Shown in pieces: positions 7,590 through 16,555 of a stretch of DNA of 36,493 nucleotides (position 1 is the stretch's first letter; every line of letters begins with the position of its first letter). The position numbers and the translations under genes are program-made. This DNA comes from a virus. The notes under the pieces were generated by a model, which had not been told where the DNA came from, made no database searches, and saw only the letters and a list, made by a program, of their open reading frames with translations. The stretch covers positions 1 through 36,493 of the IMG/VR virus record IMGVR_UViG_3300047392_000269. The stretch is one strand, 5' to 3'.

Positions 7590-10055
7590 TTATGCCTTTA
7601 AGTCTCCAGCTAACAACCAAGTTGTTGCTGCAATCTTAGTGGCTGTTACTGATGAATATGTTGTTCTTAAAGTTGATCCTGGAGTTGAAAGAATTGTTAT
7701 TCCATTTCCAGTTATATTTGCACCAGTACCTGATGACTGGTAGAAGTTAATTGAAGAACCGATTGCATATTTTGCATTTCCTGTTGCTTCAAAGCTAACA
7801 TTTACTGCGCCAGATAGTGGAACTAATGAATCACGAACTGCTGCGTCTGTTCCAAGAGCATCAAGTGTTGTGCTTGTTGAAACCGCTGTTGCAATTGCTG
7901 TAAGTGATGGAACACCAGCCTTTGTCTGTGTTTTATCAGAGAATACAATTCCTGCTGAAGGAGTTATTGTTGTAGCTTCAAGGGCTCCAACTGCTAATGA
8001 ATCAAGTGATCCCTGTGCAAAATTGACAGTGGTTGTTGGCTCATCTGTGACTCCCTTAAATAACTTCCACTTATTGTCAGATGAATCCTTGACAAGTCCC
8101 TGGTGAGCATATGTTCCATCATTATAAGAACCTACAAAACCAATATCTACAAGGTTTGCGGAATTGCCTTCACCAAGGTAGATAACTGGGTCTGAAGTTG
8201 TAAAGTTTGTAGTATTTACAGTTGTTGTTGTTCCAGAAACTGTTAGGTTTCCAGAAATTGTTACATCTGCTGCTGTAAGCGTACCAGTAAATGTTGGTGC
8301 TGCTTTTGGAGCCTTTAAATCAAGTGCTGTCTGTGTAGCAGTTGAAACTGGCTTATTCGCATCTGATGTATTATCAACATTTGCAAGACCGACCATTGAT
8401 TTAGTAATACCAGCAACTGTTCCAGTGAATGTTGGATTAGCTAGTGGTGCCTTTAAATTAATTGATGATGTAAGTGTTGCATCTGCTGTATCGACATATG
8501 TCTTTGTAGCAAGAGCTGCTGTGTCTGCAATTCCATGAATATTTGTTGTTGCTCCTGTGTGAGCTGTAACTATTGATGAAGCTGCTTTGGCATCTAACTG
8601 TGTTTGAATTGATGAAGTAACTCCATCGACATATCCAATTTCAGTTGATGAAACTGTACCAATTGATGTTGTTGCTGGAAGTGTTACTGTTCCTGTAAAT
8701 GTTGGTGCTGCTTTTGGAGCAAGCAAATCTAGTGAAGCTCCAAGTCCATCAATTTTGCTTTGAGCAATTGCTGCTGTATTGCTAATATCTGCATTTACTA
8801 CCGTTCCAGCCGCAATCTTGCCTGCTACAACTGCATTATCTGCAATCTTATTTTGTGTAACTGATGCGTTTGTAATCTTTGCTTCTGTTACAGCGTTATT
8901 TGCAATTTTTGCTTCTGTTACTGAATCCGATTGTAGTTTAGCAGCTGTAATTGAATCATCTGCAATTTTTACTGTGGTTACTGCATCTGCAGCAAGCTTT
9001 GCTGCTATTACTGCATTATCTGCAAGCTTTGCTGATGTTACTGCTGAGTCTGCAAGCTTGGTAGTTGCTACTGCACCAGTCTTAATGTTTTGGTTATCCA
9101 CAGAATTAACTGCAATTTTTGCTTCTGTAACAGCGCCATCAAGAATTGCTGAAGTTACTATAGATGATGCTGGTAATGTAACGAAACCATTTACTGTAAG
9201 ATCTCCAGTTGTTACAGCTTCTGCATCTAAGTAATTAACAAGTAGGTCATCTAGGCTTCCTTGTGCAAAATTAACTGTAGTTGTTGGCTCGTCTGTAACA
9301 CCCTTAAATAGTTTCCATTTACCAACAGATGCATCTCTAACAAGACCAGTATGGTTATATGTGCCATCATCATGTGATGCTACAAAACCTAGGTCTAATT
9401 GATTTGAGTGATTATCTTCACCAATATAAATCATTGGGTCCGCCACTGTATAATTTTGTGTATTTAAAGTTACTGTTGTTCCGTTTACAATTAAATCGCC
9501 AGCAACAGTAATATCGTCTGCGCTAATATGTCCACTAGTTGTAATAGATGTTGTTAGGCCTACAAGCTGTAACTCGCTCTCTGGAACTTTTCCGCTTCCA
9601 TTTAGTGACGCTACTCCGTTTGCTACGCCTCTGTCTGCAACAGGTAGGTAGTCTGTAAGTGAACTGTTAACTCCATTTACAGCTGTATCTGTATAGTCAT
9701 TTGCTGCAGCTTCTGCTGCATTTGCTTTATTTGTAGCCTCTGATGTAGCAAATGTTTTAGTTGCAACAACGTCTGTATCAACGTTAATTGTAATTGTATT
9801 TGCACCATCATCGTAGGTTTTTGTTAATCCTGAGCCCATTGAAAGGGCAGTATTAATGGCATCCTGAGAAATTTCACCAATTGAAGCTGAATCTGCTGCA
9901 GCATATGAAAGAGATGACCATGCATCTGTGCCATTACCAAATTTAAATTTATTAGTGTTTGTTTCAACACCCATTTCACCTGCAGCCAAAATTGGATTTG
10001 CTGTGGTCCATTCAGAGGCTGTACCTCTTCTTACTTGAATTCTTACTGTTGACAT
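7590..10055 (-). CDS. Large tail fibre protein with duplicated beta-module and decapeptide repeats
   Basis: 821 aa. The N-terminus (IQVRRGTASEWTTANPILAAGEMGVETNTNKFKFGNG) resembles the major-tropism-determinant N-terminal domain of phage fibres, which docks to the baseplate. About residues 180-290 and 590-700 hold two copies of a module with NGTTVTLNTQNYT / SDPVIYLGEGN / GLVKDSSDNKWKLFKGVTDE. Between them lie about twelve ten-residue repeats of the type AVTxAKIAD, then PTFTGTV beta repeats. The start has RBS AAAGGGG, and an extended -10 (TGCTATAAT) lies at 10086-10091. It is inferred to be a receptor-binding or connector fibre. Confidence 0.85.
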   Translation of the reverse strand: MSTVRIQVRRGTASEWTTANPILAAGEMGVETNTNKFKFGNGTDAWSSLSYAAADSASIGEISQDAINTALSMGSGLTKTYDDGANTITINVDTDVVATKTFATSEATNKANAAEAAANDYTDTAVNGVNSSLTDYLPVADRGVANGVASLNGSGKVPESELQLVGLTTSITTSGHISADDITVAGDLIVNGTTVTLNTQNYTVADPMIYIGEDNHSNQLDLGFVASHDDGTYNHTGLVRDASVGKWKLFKGVTDEPTTTVNFAQGSLDDLLVNYLDAEAVTTGDLTVNGFVTLPASSIVTSAILDGAVTEAKIAVNSVDNQNIKTGAVATTKLADSAVTSAKLADNAVIAAKLAADAVTTVKIADDSITAAKLQSDSVTEAKIANNAVTEAKITNASVTQNKIADNAVVAGKIAAGTVVNADISNTAAIAQSKIDGLGASLDLLAPKAAPTFTGTVTLPATTSIGTVSSTEIGYVDGVTSSIQTQLDAKAASSIVTAHTGATTNIHGIADTAALATKTYVDTADATLTSSINLKAPLANPTFTGTVAGITKSMVGLANVDNTSDANKPVSTATQTALDLKAPKAAPTFTGTLTAADVTISGNLTVSGTTTTVNTTNFTTSDPVIYLGEGNSANLVDIGFVGSYNDGTYAHQGLVKDSSDNKWKLFKGVTDEPTTTVNFAQGSLDSLAVGALEATTITPSAGIVFSDKTQTKAGVPSLTAIATAVSTSTTLDALGTDAAVRDSLVPLSGAVNVSFEATGNAKYAIGSSINFYQSSGTGANITGNGITILSTPGSTLRTTYSSVTATKIAATTWLLAGDLKA
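8770..9160 (-). repeat. Decapeptide-coding repeats (AVTxAKIAD type) in the large fibre
   Basis: About twelve consecutive 30-bp units encode variants of AVTEAKIADN, AVTSAKLADN and SITAAKLQSD. Such units build beta-helical or coiled shafts in phage fibres. The DNA units have diverged more than the FFAPP repeats, so this tract looks older. Confidence 0.75.
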
Positions 10056-10085
10056 TATGCCACCCCTTTAATTTGATCTATTGAA

Positions 10086-10091
10086 ATTATA
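10086..10091 (-). promoter_or_regulatory. Extended -10 promoter of the 821-aa fibre
   Basis: TGCTATAAT on the minus strand, 30 nt before the ATG at 10055, with RBS AAAGGGG between. No convincing -35 is present. Confidence 0.5.
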
Positions 10092-10116
10092 GCATTTAAA
10101 CGATTATGCTTTAGCA

Positions 10117-10479
10117 TTATGCTACCAATGCTCCTGAATCGAAAACAATTCCAAACTCTGAAGTAGTTGGATCCCCACCAGATATGAACTTATTAGTTCC
10201 TGATGGCGTTACTCCGTTTGCCTGAATTATATAGGTTGGTTGACCATTGTAATCAATAGCCAACCCAACATCCATAAATGTAAGCATGCTAGCTTCATTT
10301 GGAATCTCTGAATATAAAGCAATAGGCTGCCAAGTTCCATCTATCTGAACCTTGAGCCTATTTGTTTGTGTATCAAATGATATCGGGGCTGTCCCTAAAA
10401 CTATGTCTGTGCTAAAAGTTGCTGTTCCAGCTACATTTAGTCCATTCTTTACTTTAAAATTTTTATCTACTGTTGCCAT
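10117..10479 (-). CDS. Short fibre-related protein sharing its N-terminus with the 486-aa fibre
   Basis: 120 aa. The first residues (MATVDKNFKVKNGLNVAGTA) are nearly the same as those of the gene at 10552-12012 (MATVDKNFRIKNGLVVEGSV). Both probably use the same N-terminal attachment motif on the tail. The rest is beta-rich (WQPIALYSEIP, FGIVFDSGALVA) without a recognised domain. It looks like a truncated paralogue or an accessory fibre subunit. The RBS is weak (GGGGATAAG). Confidence 0.75.
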   Translation of the reverse strand: MATVDKNFKVKNGLNVAGTATFSTDIVLGTAPISFDTQTNRLKVQIDGTWQPIALYSEIPNEASMLTFMDVGLAIDYNGQPTYIIQANGVTPSGTNKFISGGDPTTSEFGIVFDSGALVA

Positions 10480-10503
10480 TTAAGTTCACTTATCCCCTAA
10501 TTG

Positions 10504-10537
10504 TTTTGGTGGGGGATTTTTAAGGAATCCCCCAAAA
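10504..10537. terminator. Hairpin between two fibre genes
   Basis: GGGGGATT (10511-10518) pairs with AATCCCCC (10526-10533), flanked by TTTT/AAAA. On the minus strand it lies just after the stop of the gene at 10552-12012. A clear U-run is missing, so it may be a weak terminator or an RNA-processing hairpin. Confidence 0.55.
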
Positions 10538-10551
10538 CCTTTATTTAATTA

Positions 10552-12012
10552 TTAGTCGTTGTACGCCAACAATGTGCCAGAGATGATAACTTCTGATGAT
10601 GCATATGTTGGAGTTACAAGTATTCTAATGTTTCCACCAGATACATCTGCTGTAATATCTCCCATATTGCCATTTGTAGTTACAATACCATATTCTGTAA
10701 TTGCTACGTTTCCAGCACCATCTCTTGTTACCAAAAGCTTTGAAAGCTGTGAATGTTGGTGTCCTGATGTATTGCTCATAACTCTAACTAGGAATTCTGC
10801 TGAACCCCAACCTGATGAGTATGCATAAGCAGCAATTTGTGTACCTGCTGTTGCAGCTTGTGCCCATGATCCAACCTGACGAGTATACCCAGCAACATTT
10901 AGTTCTGTAAATGCTGTAGAACCAGCTACAAGGTTATTAACAAGTCCATCTGCGTAACTTTCAGCATTGCCCTGTGCTGTTGCTGCAGTACCTGCTGCAT
11001 CATAATTTGATGCTAAACCATCTGCATAATTTTGTGCATTAGTTTGTGCTGTTGAAGCAGAACCTGCTGCATCGTAATTACCCGCAAGACCATCTGCATA
11101 ACTTTTAGCATTATTTTCTGCTGTAGTTGCATATCCTTGTGCTGCTGTGTTAAGATCAGAAATTTCTGAATTTACATAGGTAGTATCAGCTTTTGTTGCA
11201 ACCAAGTTAGCAACATCTGAAGCATAATTTGGATTATCAGCAATTGCTGCAGCTAATTCATTAAGTGTATCGAGAAGTGCTGGTGCTGAATCTACAAGAG
11301 CCGCTACTTCCTGGTCTGTATATGCCTTAGAATCTGTAAGAGCCTGTGAGGCTGCGCTTGATGCTGCACCGTATGGATCATATGTGCTTCCAAGGTTAAG
11401 ATTTGTTATTGCTGTATCTGTATAGTTTTCTGCATCTAAAAGAGCTTGTCCAGCTGCTTGATCTGCATATCCTTCTGCAGACTGCAATGCTGTATTTGCT
11501 GCACCTGCTGGGTCATAATTTCCCGCAAGTCCGTCTGCGTAACTTTTAGCATTATTTTCTGCTGTAGTTGCAGAACCTGCTGCATCGTAATTTGAAGCTA
11601 AGCCATCTGCGTAACTTTTAGCGTTTTGCTCTGCTGAATTTGCTTTATTTGTAGCATCTGTTGCTGCTGTTGAAATTGCATTATTTACATTTGTTGTCGT
11701 TGCAATTCCAAATGAGCCAATAAGGTCATCTGCGACGCCTTCTACATCAACATTAATGCTTGAACCATTTGCGTAGAGTCTAGTCCCTGCAATATTTGAT
11801 GAAATACCTGCAAGATCGAGTGAGAGTTGTCCAGCATTATCTACTGAAAGGTTTGTGCCTACTGATTTTACAAGAGTTGCTCCGCCAACAAGGTTGAGGA
11901 TATAAGAATCACCAGCTTGTTCTGAAAGGATATTATTGCCATTAAGGGTTGCGACTGAACCTTCAACGACTAAACCATTTTTAATTCTAAAATTTTTATC
12001 TACTGTTGCCAT
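10552..12012 (-). CDS. Repeat-rich tail fibre (YADGLAGNYDAAG repeats)
   Basis: 486 aa. The N-terminus MATVDKNFRIKNGLVVEG is shared with the 120-aa gene downstream. The middle carries at least six repeats of the type NAKSYADGLAGNYDAAGSA separated by alanine-rich segments, suggesting an elongated trimeric shaft. The C-terminal 120 residues (TAFTELNVAGYTRQVGSW to VIISGTLLAYND) form a beta-rich knob and are the likely tip. RBS AGGGAGTC. The function as a fibre is inferred from its composition and its position among fibre genes. Confidence 0.8.
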   Translation of the reverse strand: MATVDKNFRIKNGLVVEGSVATLNGNNILSEQAGDSYILNLVGGATLVKSVGTNLSVDNAGQLSLDLAGISSNIAGTRLYANGSSINVDVEGVADDLIGSFGIATTTNVNNAISTAATDATNKANSAEQNAKSYADGLASNYDAAGSATTAENNAKSYADGLAGNYDPAGAANTALQSAEGYADQAAGQALLDAENYTDTAITNLNLGSTYDPYGAASSAASQALTDSKAYTDQEVAALVDSAPALLDTLNELAAAIADNPNYASDVANLVATKADTTYVNSEISDLNTAAQGYATTAENNAKSYADGLAGNYDAAGSASTAQTNAQNYADGLASNYDAAGTAATAQGNAESYADGLVNNLVAGSTAFTELNVAGYTRQVGSWAQAATAGTQIAAYAYSSGWGSAEFLVRVMSNTSGHQHSQLSKLLVTRDGAGNVAITEYGIVTTNGNMGDITADVSGGNIRILVTPTYASSEVIISGTLLAYND

Positions 12013-12046
12013 ATTTTATGACTCCCTATACTGCTTTATTTTTTGA

Positions 12047-12604
12047 CTATGCCTTAACTGCTGTGCGAATAAATCTTACTGAGATTTCGCCAGAAGTAGG
12101 GGTGATTCTTAAACTAATTATACCTGAATTTTCTTCAAAGGTATAGCTAAATAAACTTGTATTTGTGTTTGACATGATGTTAGTTTCTGATATCATTATA
12201 TCAGTTCCATCGTGTGCTGCAAGAATCTCTGAAGTGTAAACCTCTGATCCTTTTGTTACTTGAAGATTATATCTTACTGTTCTCCATATTGTTTTTGAAA
12301 ATGAATCTACATTTGTAGGATTTTCAATGCCATAAACTGTAAGGTCATTATTGCCTTCTAGCCCAAGTAATTCTATGGTTGAATCACTGCTGCTGCTTAC
12401 ATTATTGAGTAATGTTTCAATTGTTGAAACTTTATATGTCAATGAATTTGAATCTTGTGAACCATCTGCGCCAACTTTGATTTGAAGAGCTTCAATTGCA
12501 TCGTTAGCATTTGAATGTTGCTCAGAATGCGATGGTGCTGAAAGCTGATCCGATCCGTTTGGATTTATGAATTCATCTATATTATTTGGATAACTGGTGG
12601 CCAT
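12047..12604 (-). CDS. Tail fibre/baseplate-associated protein
   Basis: 185 aa. The N-terminus (SYPNNIDEFINPNGSDQL, HSEQHSNANDAIEALQIKVG) is a motif repeatedly found at the start of phage tail-tip and fibre proteins. The C-terminal half is a beta domain (YNLQVTKGSEVYTSEILAAHD, ISLRITPTSGEISVRFIRTAVKA) resembling the knob of the neighbouring fibre. RBS AAGGGGG. A TATAAT lies at 12641-12646, upstream of the RBS and just downstream of the oxygenase 6 stop. Confidence 0.75.
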   Translation of the reverse strand: MATSYPNNIDEFINPNGSDQLSAPSHSEQHSNANDAIEALQIKVGADGSQDSNSLTYKVSTIETLLNNVSSSSDSTIELLGLEGNNDLTVYGIENPTNVDSFSKTIWRTVRYNLQVTKGSEVYTSEILAAHDGTDIMISETNIMSNTNTSLFSYTFEENSGIISLRITPTSGEISVRFIRTAVKA

Positions 12605-12658
12605 TGGCTACCCCCTTATGTGTTGCTTATTGCTTAGATAATTATATCGTAATAATAT

Positions 12659-13360
12659 TTATAATACAGATATTTTATCCCTATACTCAATATCTTCCCA
12701 AAACAATGACACTGTATATCTTATACCGTTTTGTACCTTTTTAACTCCATGCAAGGTGTGCTCGTCTCCTTTAAAGCATATGAGAGTACCAGCTTCTGGT
12801 TTAATTGAAAAATTATGTTCTGGGAAATATAGCTCTCCCCCTTCATAGTTTTCATTAAGGTAAATAAGAGATGAATAGTGTTTTGTTTGGAACATTTTAC
12901 CAAATGTATCTAGGAATGATTTTGGTATATTATTTTTAGCTAGCTTTTCATAATCGTGGCCAGGCTCTTCTTCATAAAAATAATCTAAATGTGGTGTTTG
13001 CTCTCTTCCTACCCTCCACCTATTAATTAAATATTGTTCTGGCCTTAATGTATCAACATTAAATCTTGAAGATATATAAGGTTTAATTTTATCGGATAGA
13101 TCTTTATAGTATTCTGTACTTAGTCCGTATCTTTCTGCAAAACCTTCGTGTGTTACATTTATACACATCCCATCCCATTGAGAAACGGAGTATTGTAAAT
13201 TAGATGCAACATTTTCTGATTTTGGATAATTTAACTTATAGTCTATTGCCCATAAGTCTTCAGGCATATCTTTTACTTTTAAAATTTCATCACAATCTTC
13301 TTTAGATAAAAAATTTTTGACTATTCTAATATTTGGATAATCCAGGTCTATTATTTCCAT
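12659..13360 (-). CDS. 2-oxoglutarate/Fe(II)-dependent oxygenase 6
   Basis: 233 aa. The iron triad is H124-x-D126 (TPHLDYF) and H204 (TLHGVKK), with R214 (NGIRYTVSLFW). IYLNENYEGGELYFP is the strand motif, with N-E in place of the usual N-D-D. It is separated from the oxygenase cluster and lies two genes downstream of the second Hint/FFAPP protein, so each Hint protein has an oxygenase nearby. It is 1 nt from the zinc-ribbon gene upstream, consistent with one operon. Confidence 0.9.
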   Translation of the reverse strand: MEIIDLDYPNIRIVKNFLSKEDCDEILKVKDMPEDLWAIDYKLNYPKSENVASNLQYSVSQWDGMCINVTHEGFAERYGLSTEYYKDLSDKIKPYISSRFNVDTLRPEQYLINRWRVGREQTPHLDYFYEEEPGHDYEKLAKNNIPKSFLDTFGKMFQTKHYSSLIYLNENYEGGELYFPEHNFSIKPEAGTLICFKGDEHTLHGVKKVQNGIRYTVSLFWEDIEYRDKISVL

Positions 13361-13361
13361 A

Positions 13362-13601
13362 TTACCATTTACCTATTGGGCAAGTGGCTTGGGCCATCCT
13401 TGTTTTAATTTTCATAATGCACCCACATTGCTTGCACTGTGTTGTTGCAGACAAAAACTCTGGGCATTTTTTGCAAATATTGTATCTAAAATTTTTAACT
13501 TCATCTGTAGCCCATTCGGTTTCTGGGTTAATGATATCCCACGGTTTCACTGAATTTGGATCAGATAAATTTTCTTTTATGGTCTGCCACCTTGACTTCA
13601 T
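13362..13601 (-). CDS. Small zinc-ribbon protein (DUF6171-like)
   Basis: 79 aa. Cysteines are arranged as CKKCPEF then CKQCGCIM and a final ATCPIGKW. This pattern, a zinc ribbon ending CPxGKW, matches the DUF6171 type of phage proteins as I recall them. Proteins of this type are often encoded near tail fibre genes. The start overlaps the upstream gene by 4 nt. The function is unknown; a role in fibre assembly or protein contacts is possible. Confidence 0.7.
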   Translation of the reverse strand: MKSRWQTIKENLSDPNSVKPWDIINPETEWATDEVKNFRYNICKKCPEFLSATTQCKQCGCIMKIKTRMAQATCPIGKW

Positions 13602-13834
13602 TCTTCATCTTTCTTAAAAGATTGCCCATCCCATTTCCAGCCACCTGCTTGGTCTGGTAAATCAGGTATGTCTATCGATAAATCTGATAAATTTATAATT
13701 GATGGATTACTAGACAATGCTGCTCTCAATATTTCTGTGCTTTTATTGCCTGATGGTATATTAAACCATCCAGCAAATTCATTGTCTACTAATACAATAA
13801 AAACTTCGCCGTCTAAATCAGTTTTTCTAATCAT
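13598..13834 (-). CDS. Small hypothetical protein in fibre operon
   Basis: 78 aa, acidic. The C-terminus AGGWKWDGQSFKKDEE has the GWxWDGxxF ending common in small proteins encoded beside tail fibre genes. RBS AAAGGATAAG. A TGCTATAAT at 13853-13861, just past the stop of the Hint protein 2 gene, may act as its promoter. No domain is recognised. Confidence 0.6.
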   Translation of the reverse strand: MIRKTDLDGEVFIVLVDNEFAGWFNIPSGNKSTEILRAALSSNPSIINLSDLSIDIPDLPDQAGGWKWDGQSFKKDEE

Positions 13835-13852
13835 GTCTTATCCTTTTTTTAA

Positions 13853-13858
13853 ATTATA
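13853..13858 (-). promoter_or_regulatory. Extended -10 promoter before the 78-aa gene
   Basis: TGCTATAAT on the minus strand, placed between the stop of the Hint protein 2 gene and the ATG at 13834. It is identical to the hexamer and extension at 10086-10094. No good -35 is seen. Confidence 0.45.
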
Positions 13859-13867
13859 GCATAAAAG

Positions 13868-16546
13868 TTAAGCTATAACCAGAAGAGAATCAACAATAAA
13901 CCATGGATGAGGAGAAGTTCTAATGTCATAGACATCTGATTCATTTTCATCAATTTGAATTGATTCTATCTTTAAATAAGAGGCATTGCCATTAATATCA
14001 ATGCTAATTATTTCATCGTCTATATTAATTTCTCCCGCATTTACATATTTAATTCCATTTTTTGTTTTAATAAATAATGGTTGCGTAATAGAATAGTTTT
14101 TACTAATATTGTTAAATCCTATTAGTATGGACTTTTTGACATCGATAGAAATAACTTCAGCCTCAATAAATTTAACAGTATTTGGCAAATAGTCTGATGT
14201 GTTTTCATTTACTATTGAATTAATATTTATATTATCAATAGTTAAAACTTTGTCACCAACTTTAATATCTTTTGCTTTGACTAAACCGTTAACTGCAAAA
14301 ATATTAGCATTGGGGGACAAGCATTTTGCTTTAAAGCTTGGCGGTGCAAAGAAGCTTGGTGGTGCAAAGAAGCTTGGCGGTGCAAAGAAGCTTGGTGGTG
14401 CAAAGAAGCTTGGTGGTGCAAATACTGCATTTCCACAGCATTGTTGACCAGTGCTAATTGCATAGCTTGAAGGTCCACCTAAATAAGTCAACCCAAGTTC
14501 AGCACAAGTTGCGGAAACTGCCCTAGTTATAGAACCAGGGCAAGATGGTAATGACGCTGGTGGTGTTGCTGGTGGAGTAGCAGGTGGTGTAGCTGGGCCA
14601 GTTGATTGACATGCTGGGTAGTCTGAGGTTGAGCAAGAACGTGAGTAACCGCTTCCAGATCCAGAGTTATTGTATGTAGCTGTTGAGTAACCACAGTTTC
14701 CAACGCCTCCACCTGGATAGCTTTCTGTACAATACCAAGTTGTAGTTACTGGTGGAGTTGCAGGTGCAGTAGACATACATGCTGGGTAGTCTGAGGTTGA
14801 GCAAGCACGTGAATAGCCGCTTCCAGATCCAGAGTTATTGTATGTAGCTGTTGAGTAACCACAGTTTCCAACGCCTCCACCTGGATAGCTTTCTGTACAA
14901 TACCAAGTTGTAGTTACTGGTGGAGTTGCAGGTGGTGTAGCTGGTGGGGCACAGGCTGCTTGCTCTGCTGCAGTAAGAGCTTCAGAGTATGTAGCCCTAT
15001 AAACTGTTTTTGTTCTTGAAGATGATGCGCCAGTTGTAGTGTCGCTAGATCCAGTAAGACTATAAGTGCCAACAGCTGCTGTATATGGCCCATTTGCAGA
15101 TGGAGCGGAAGAATAAGGATAACCATTTAAAGCGTTACATGTAGAAGTTCCAATATAGTAAGTCATTTGAGGAATACTTGGTATAACTGAATTACTGCTA
15201 TATGCTTTATCAGTTGTATTTAAATCTGTTGTCAAAACTTGTACTGAAGATGTTACGCTTGTACCATCATATGTTCTATCTGAAGACAAATCTAAAGTTG
15301 ACCCTGTAGCCCACCAAATTGGTGTTCCGTTTGAATACCATTCGTACATGTATGAATAAATTGATGATGAATTACTCCAGGTTCCAGTACTTGAGCTAAA
15401 AGATGTACCAGACCCTGAAACAGTTGGTGCAACCTGATTAACTGGGCGAGGAACTGCTGGATAGGTTATAGTTAAAGCTGGTGATGAAGTCCAGGAAGTT
15501 TCTGTAAATCTTGGTGCGGTTCCAATAACTGTTACTGTAAATGAACCATAAGTGGTTCCGCCTGCACCAAACTGATTTATATCATATGAGGTTTGTGTTG
15601 GGCTTCCAGAAGTAACATAGCTAGCAACAACTGTTCCGCCATCATATATTGTCCATCCAGTTTGTGTAATTCCAGTGTTTACCCAACTTAATGTTCCTCC
15701 CCAAGAAGCTGAGGTCATTGTTGCAGTTACAGATGGTTTATTAGGCTTTAAATCATAAACAGATGCATTTTTGCCATACCCAGTAATAGTTTGGTTAGAA
15801 GCATTGAGCGTACTCTTTGGGTTTATCAATATACCTAATGTACCGCCAGCAGATCCAGTATCAATTACAAACTTTGCAGTACTTCCACTTGTGCTATATA
15901 CACCTTTTGTTGCATCAGTATTAGATACCATACTTGAAACTTCAGTAAATGCAACTTGTGGGCCTTGGTATTGAATATAGTAATCAGTTGCGCCTTTTGT
16001 TTTTTGCCAAGTTAGCTCTACTACGCCATTCGACACAACATTAACTGTAATATTACCTAGTTTTTCTGGGCCAACAACAGCGCTTTCATTTGTATAAACT
16101 GGAGTTTTATTATTCCCGCTAGAATTAGTTGCAGTAACCTTACACCTCAATTTATATCCTACATATTTTAGTCCAGCTGCTATTGGATACTGATCCCATA
16201 AATCTTCGTTTATGTATAAGCTATTTTGTGTTGCACCAACAATATCTGTCCAATTTGCTGATCCAGTTGCTGGTGTTTTTTGCCATTGATATGAATAAGA
16301 TGTTGGTGAATTTGTCCATTCGCCAGTAGAAACATTTAAAGTTTCTTGTGCACCATAAAATACTGCATTGTTTGCCAAAGTAATTACAGGTAATGATATA
16401 TTTGAAGGGACTAAGTCTATTAAAGTTTTCCATTCAGACCCATTCCATATATATGCCGCTTTTGATTCATTCCAGGTAGAACCATCATGAATCTGTATTT
16501 TTTTTAGAGGATTCCAGCTGGAACCGTCAAAAATATTTAGCGGCAT
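13868..16546 (-). CDS. Ig/FN3 - Cys-rich repeats - FFAPPS repeats - Hint tail protein 2
   Basis: 892 aa. The N-terminus repeats an FDGSSWNPLKKIQIHDGSTWN motif. An Ig-like domain (YSYQWQKTP, LRCKVTATN) and several FN3-like domains follow. Two nearly identical 56-residue Cys-rich repeats (WYCTESYPGGGVGNCGYST) come next. Five FFAPPS units and KAK lead into a Hint domain starting CLSPNANIF. As in Hint protein 1, the TxxH-type block reads YSITQPLF and the chain ends FIVDSLLVIA with no His-Asn and no extein. RBS AAGGAG. It is probably a surface adhesin or tail tip, paralogous in its C-terminal third to the gene at 6292-7569. Confidence 0.8.
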   Translation of the reverse strand: MPLNIFDGSSWNPLKKIQIHDGSTWNESKAAYIWNGSEWKTLIDLVPSNISLPVITLANNAVFYGAQETLNVSTGEWTNSPTSYSYQWQKTPATGSANWTDIVGATQNSLYINEDLWDQYPIAAGLKYVGYKLRCKVTATNSSGNNKTPVYTNESAVVGPEKLGNITVNVVSNGVVELTWQKTKGATDYYIQYQGPQVAFTEVSSMVSNTDATKGVYSTSGSTAKFVIDTGSAGGTLGILINPKSTLNASNQTITGYGKNASVYDLKPNKPSVTATMTSASWGGTLSWVNTGITQTGWTIYDGGTVVASYVTSGSPTQTSYDINQFGAGGTTYGSFTVTVIGTAPRFTETSWTSSPALTITYPAVPRPVNQVAPTVSGSGTSFSSSTGTWSNSSSIYSYMYEWYSNGTPIWWATGSTLDLSSDRTYDGTSVTSSVQVLTTDLNTTDKAYSSNSVIPSIPQMTYYIGTSTCNALNGYPYSSAPSANGPYTAAVGTYSLTGSSDTTTGASSSRTKTVYRATYSEALTAAEQAACAPPATPPATPPVTTTWYCTESYPGGGVGNCGYSTATYNNSGSGSGYSRACSTSDYPACMSTAPATPPVTTTWYCTESYPGGGVGNCGYSTATYNNSGSGSGYSRSCSTSDYPACQSTGPATPPATPPATPPASLPSCPGSITRAVSATCAELGLTYLGGPSSYAISTGQQCCGNAVFAPPSFFAPPSFFAPPSFFAPPSFFAPPSFKAKCLSPNANIFAVNGLVKAKDIKVGDKVLTIDNININSIVNENTSDYLPNTVKFIEAEVISIDVKKSILIGFNNISKNYSITQPLFIKTKNGIKYVNAGEINIDDEIISIDINGNASYLKIESIQIDENESDVYDIRTSPHPWFIVDSLLVIA
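14332..14420 (-). repeat. FFAPPS-coding 18-bp tandem repeats
   Basis: Five near-identical units of aagcttggtggtgcaaag on the plus strand encode FFAPPS. The same unit appears at 6768-6972, so the two Hint genes share both the repeat DNA and the domain that follows. Confidence 0.85.
14610..14935 (-). repeat. Two 168-bp near-identical direct repeats (Cys-rich module)
   Basis: Copies start at 14610 and 14778 and differ at only a few bases. Each encodes a 56-residue unit with WYCTESYPGGGVGNCGYS and CSTSDYPAC, plus a PATPP linker. Such identity suggests recent duplication. The four Cys per unit could form disulphides outside the cell. Confidence 0.85.
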
Positions 16547-16555
16547 TTGGTCTCC

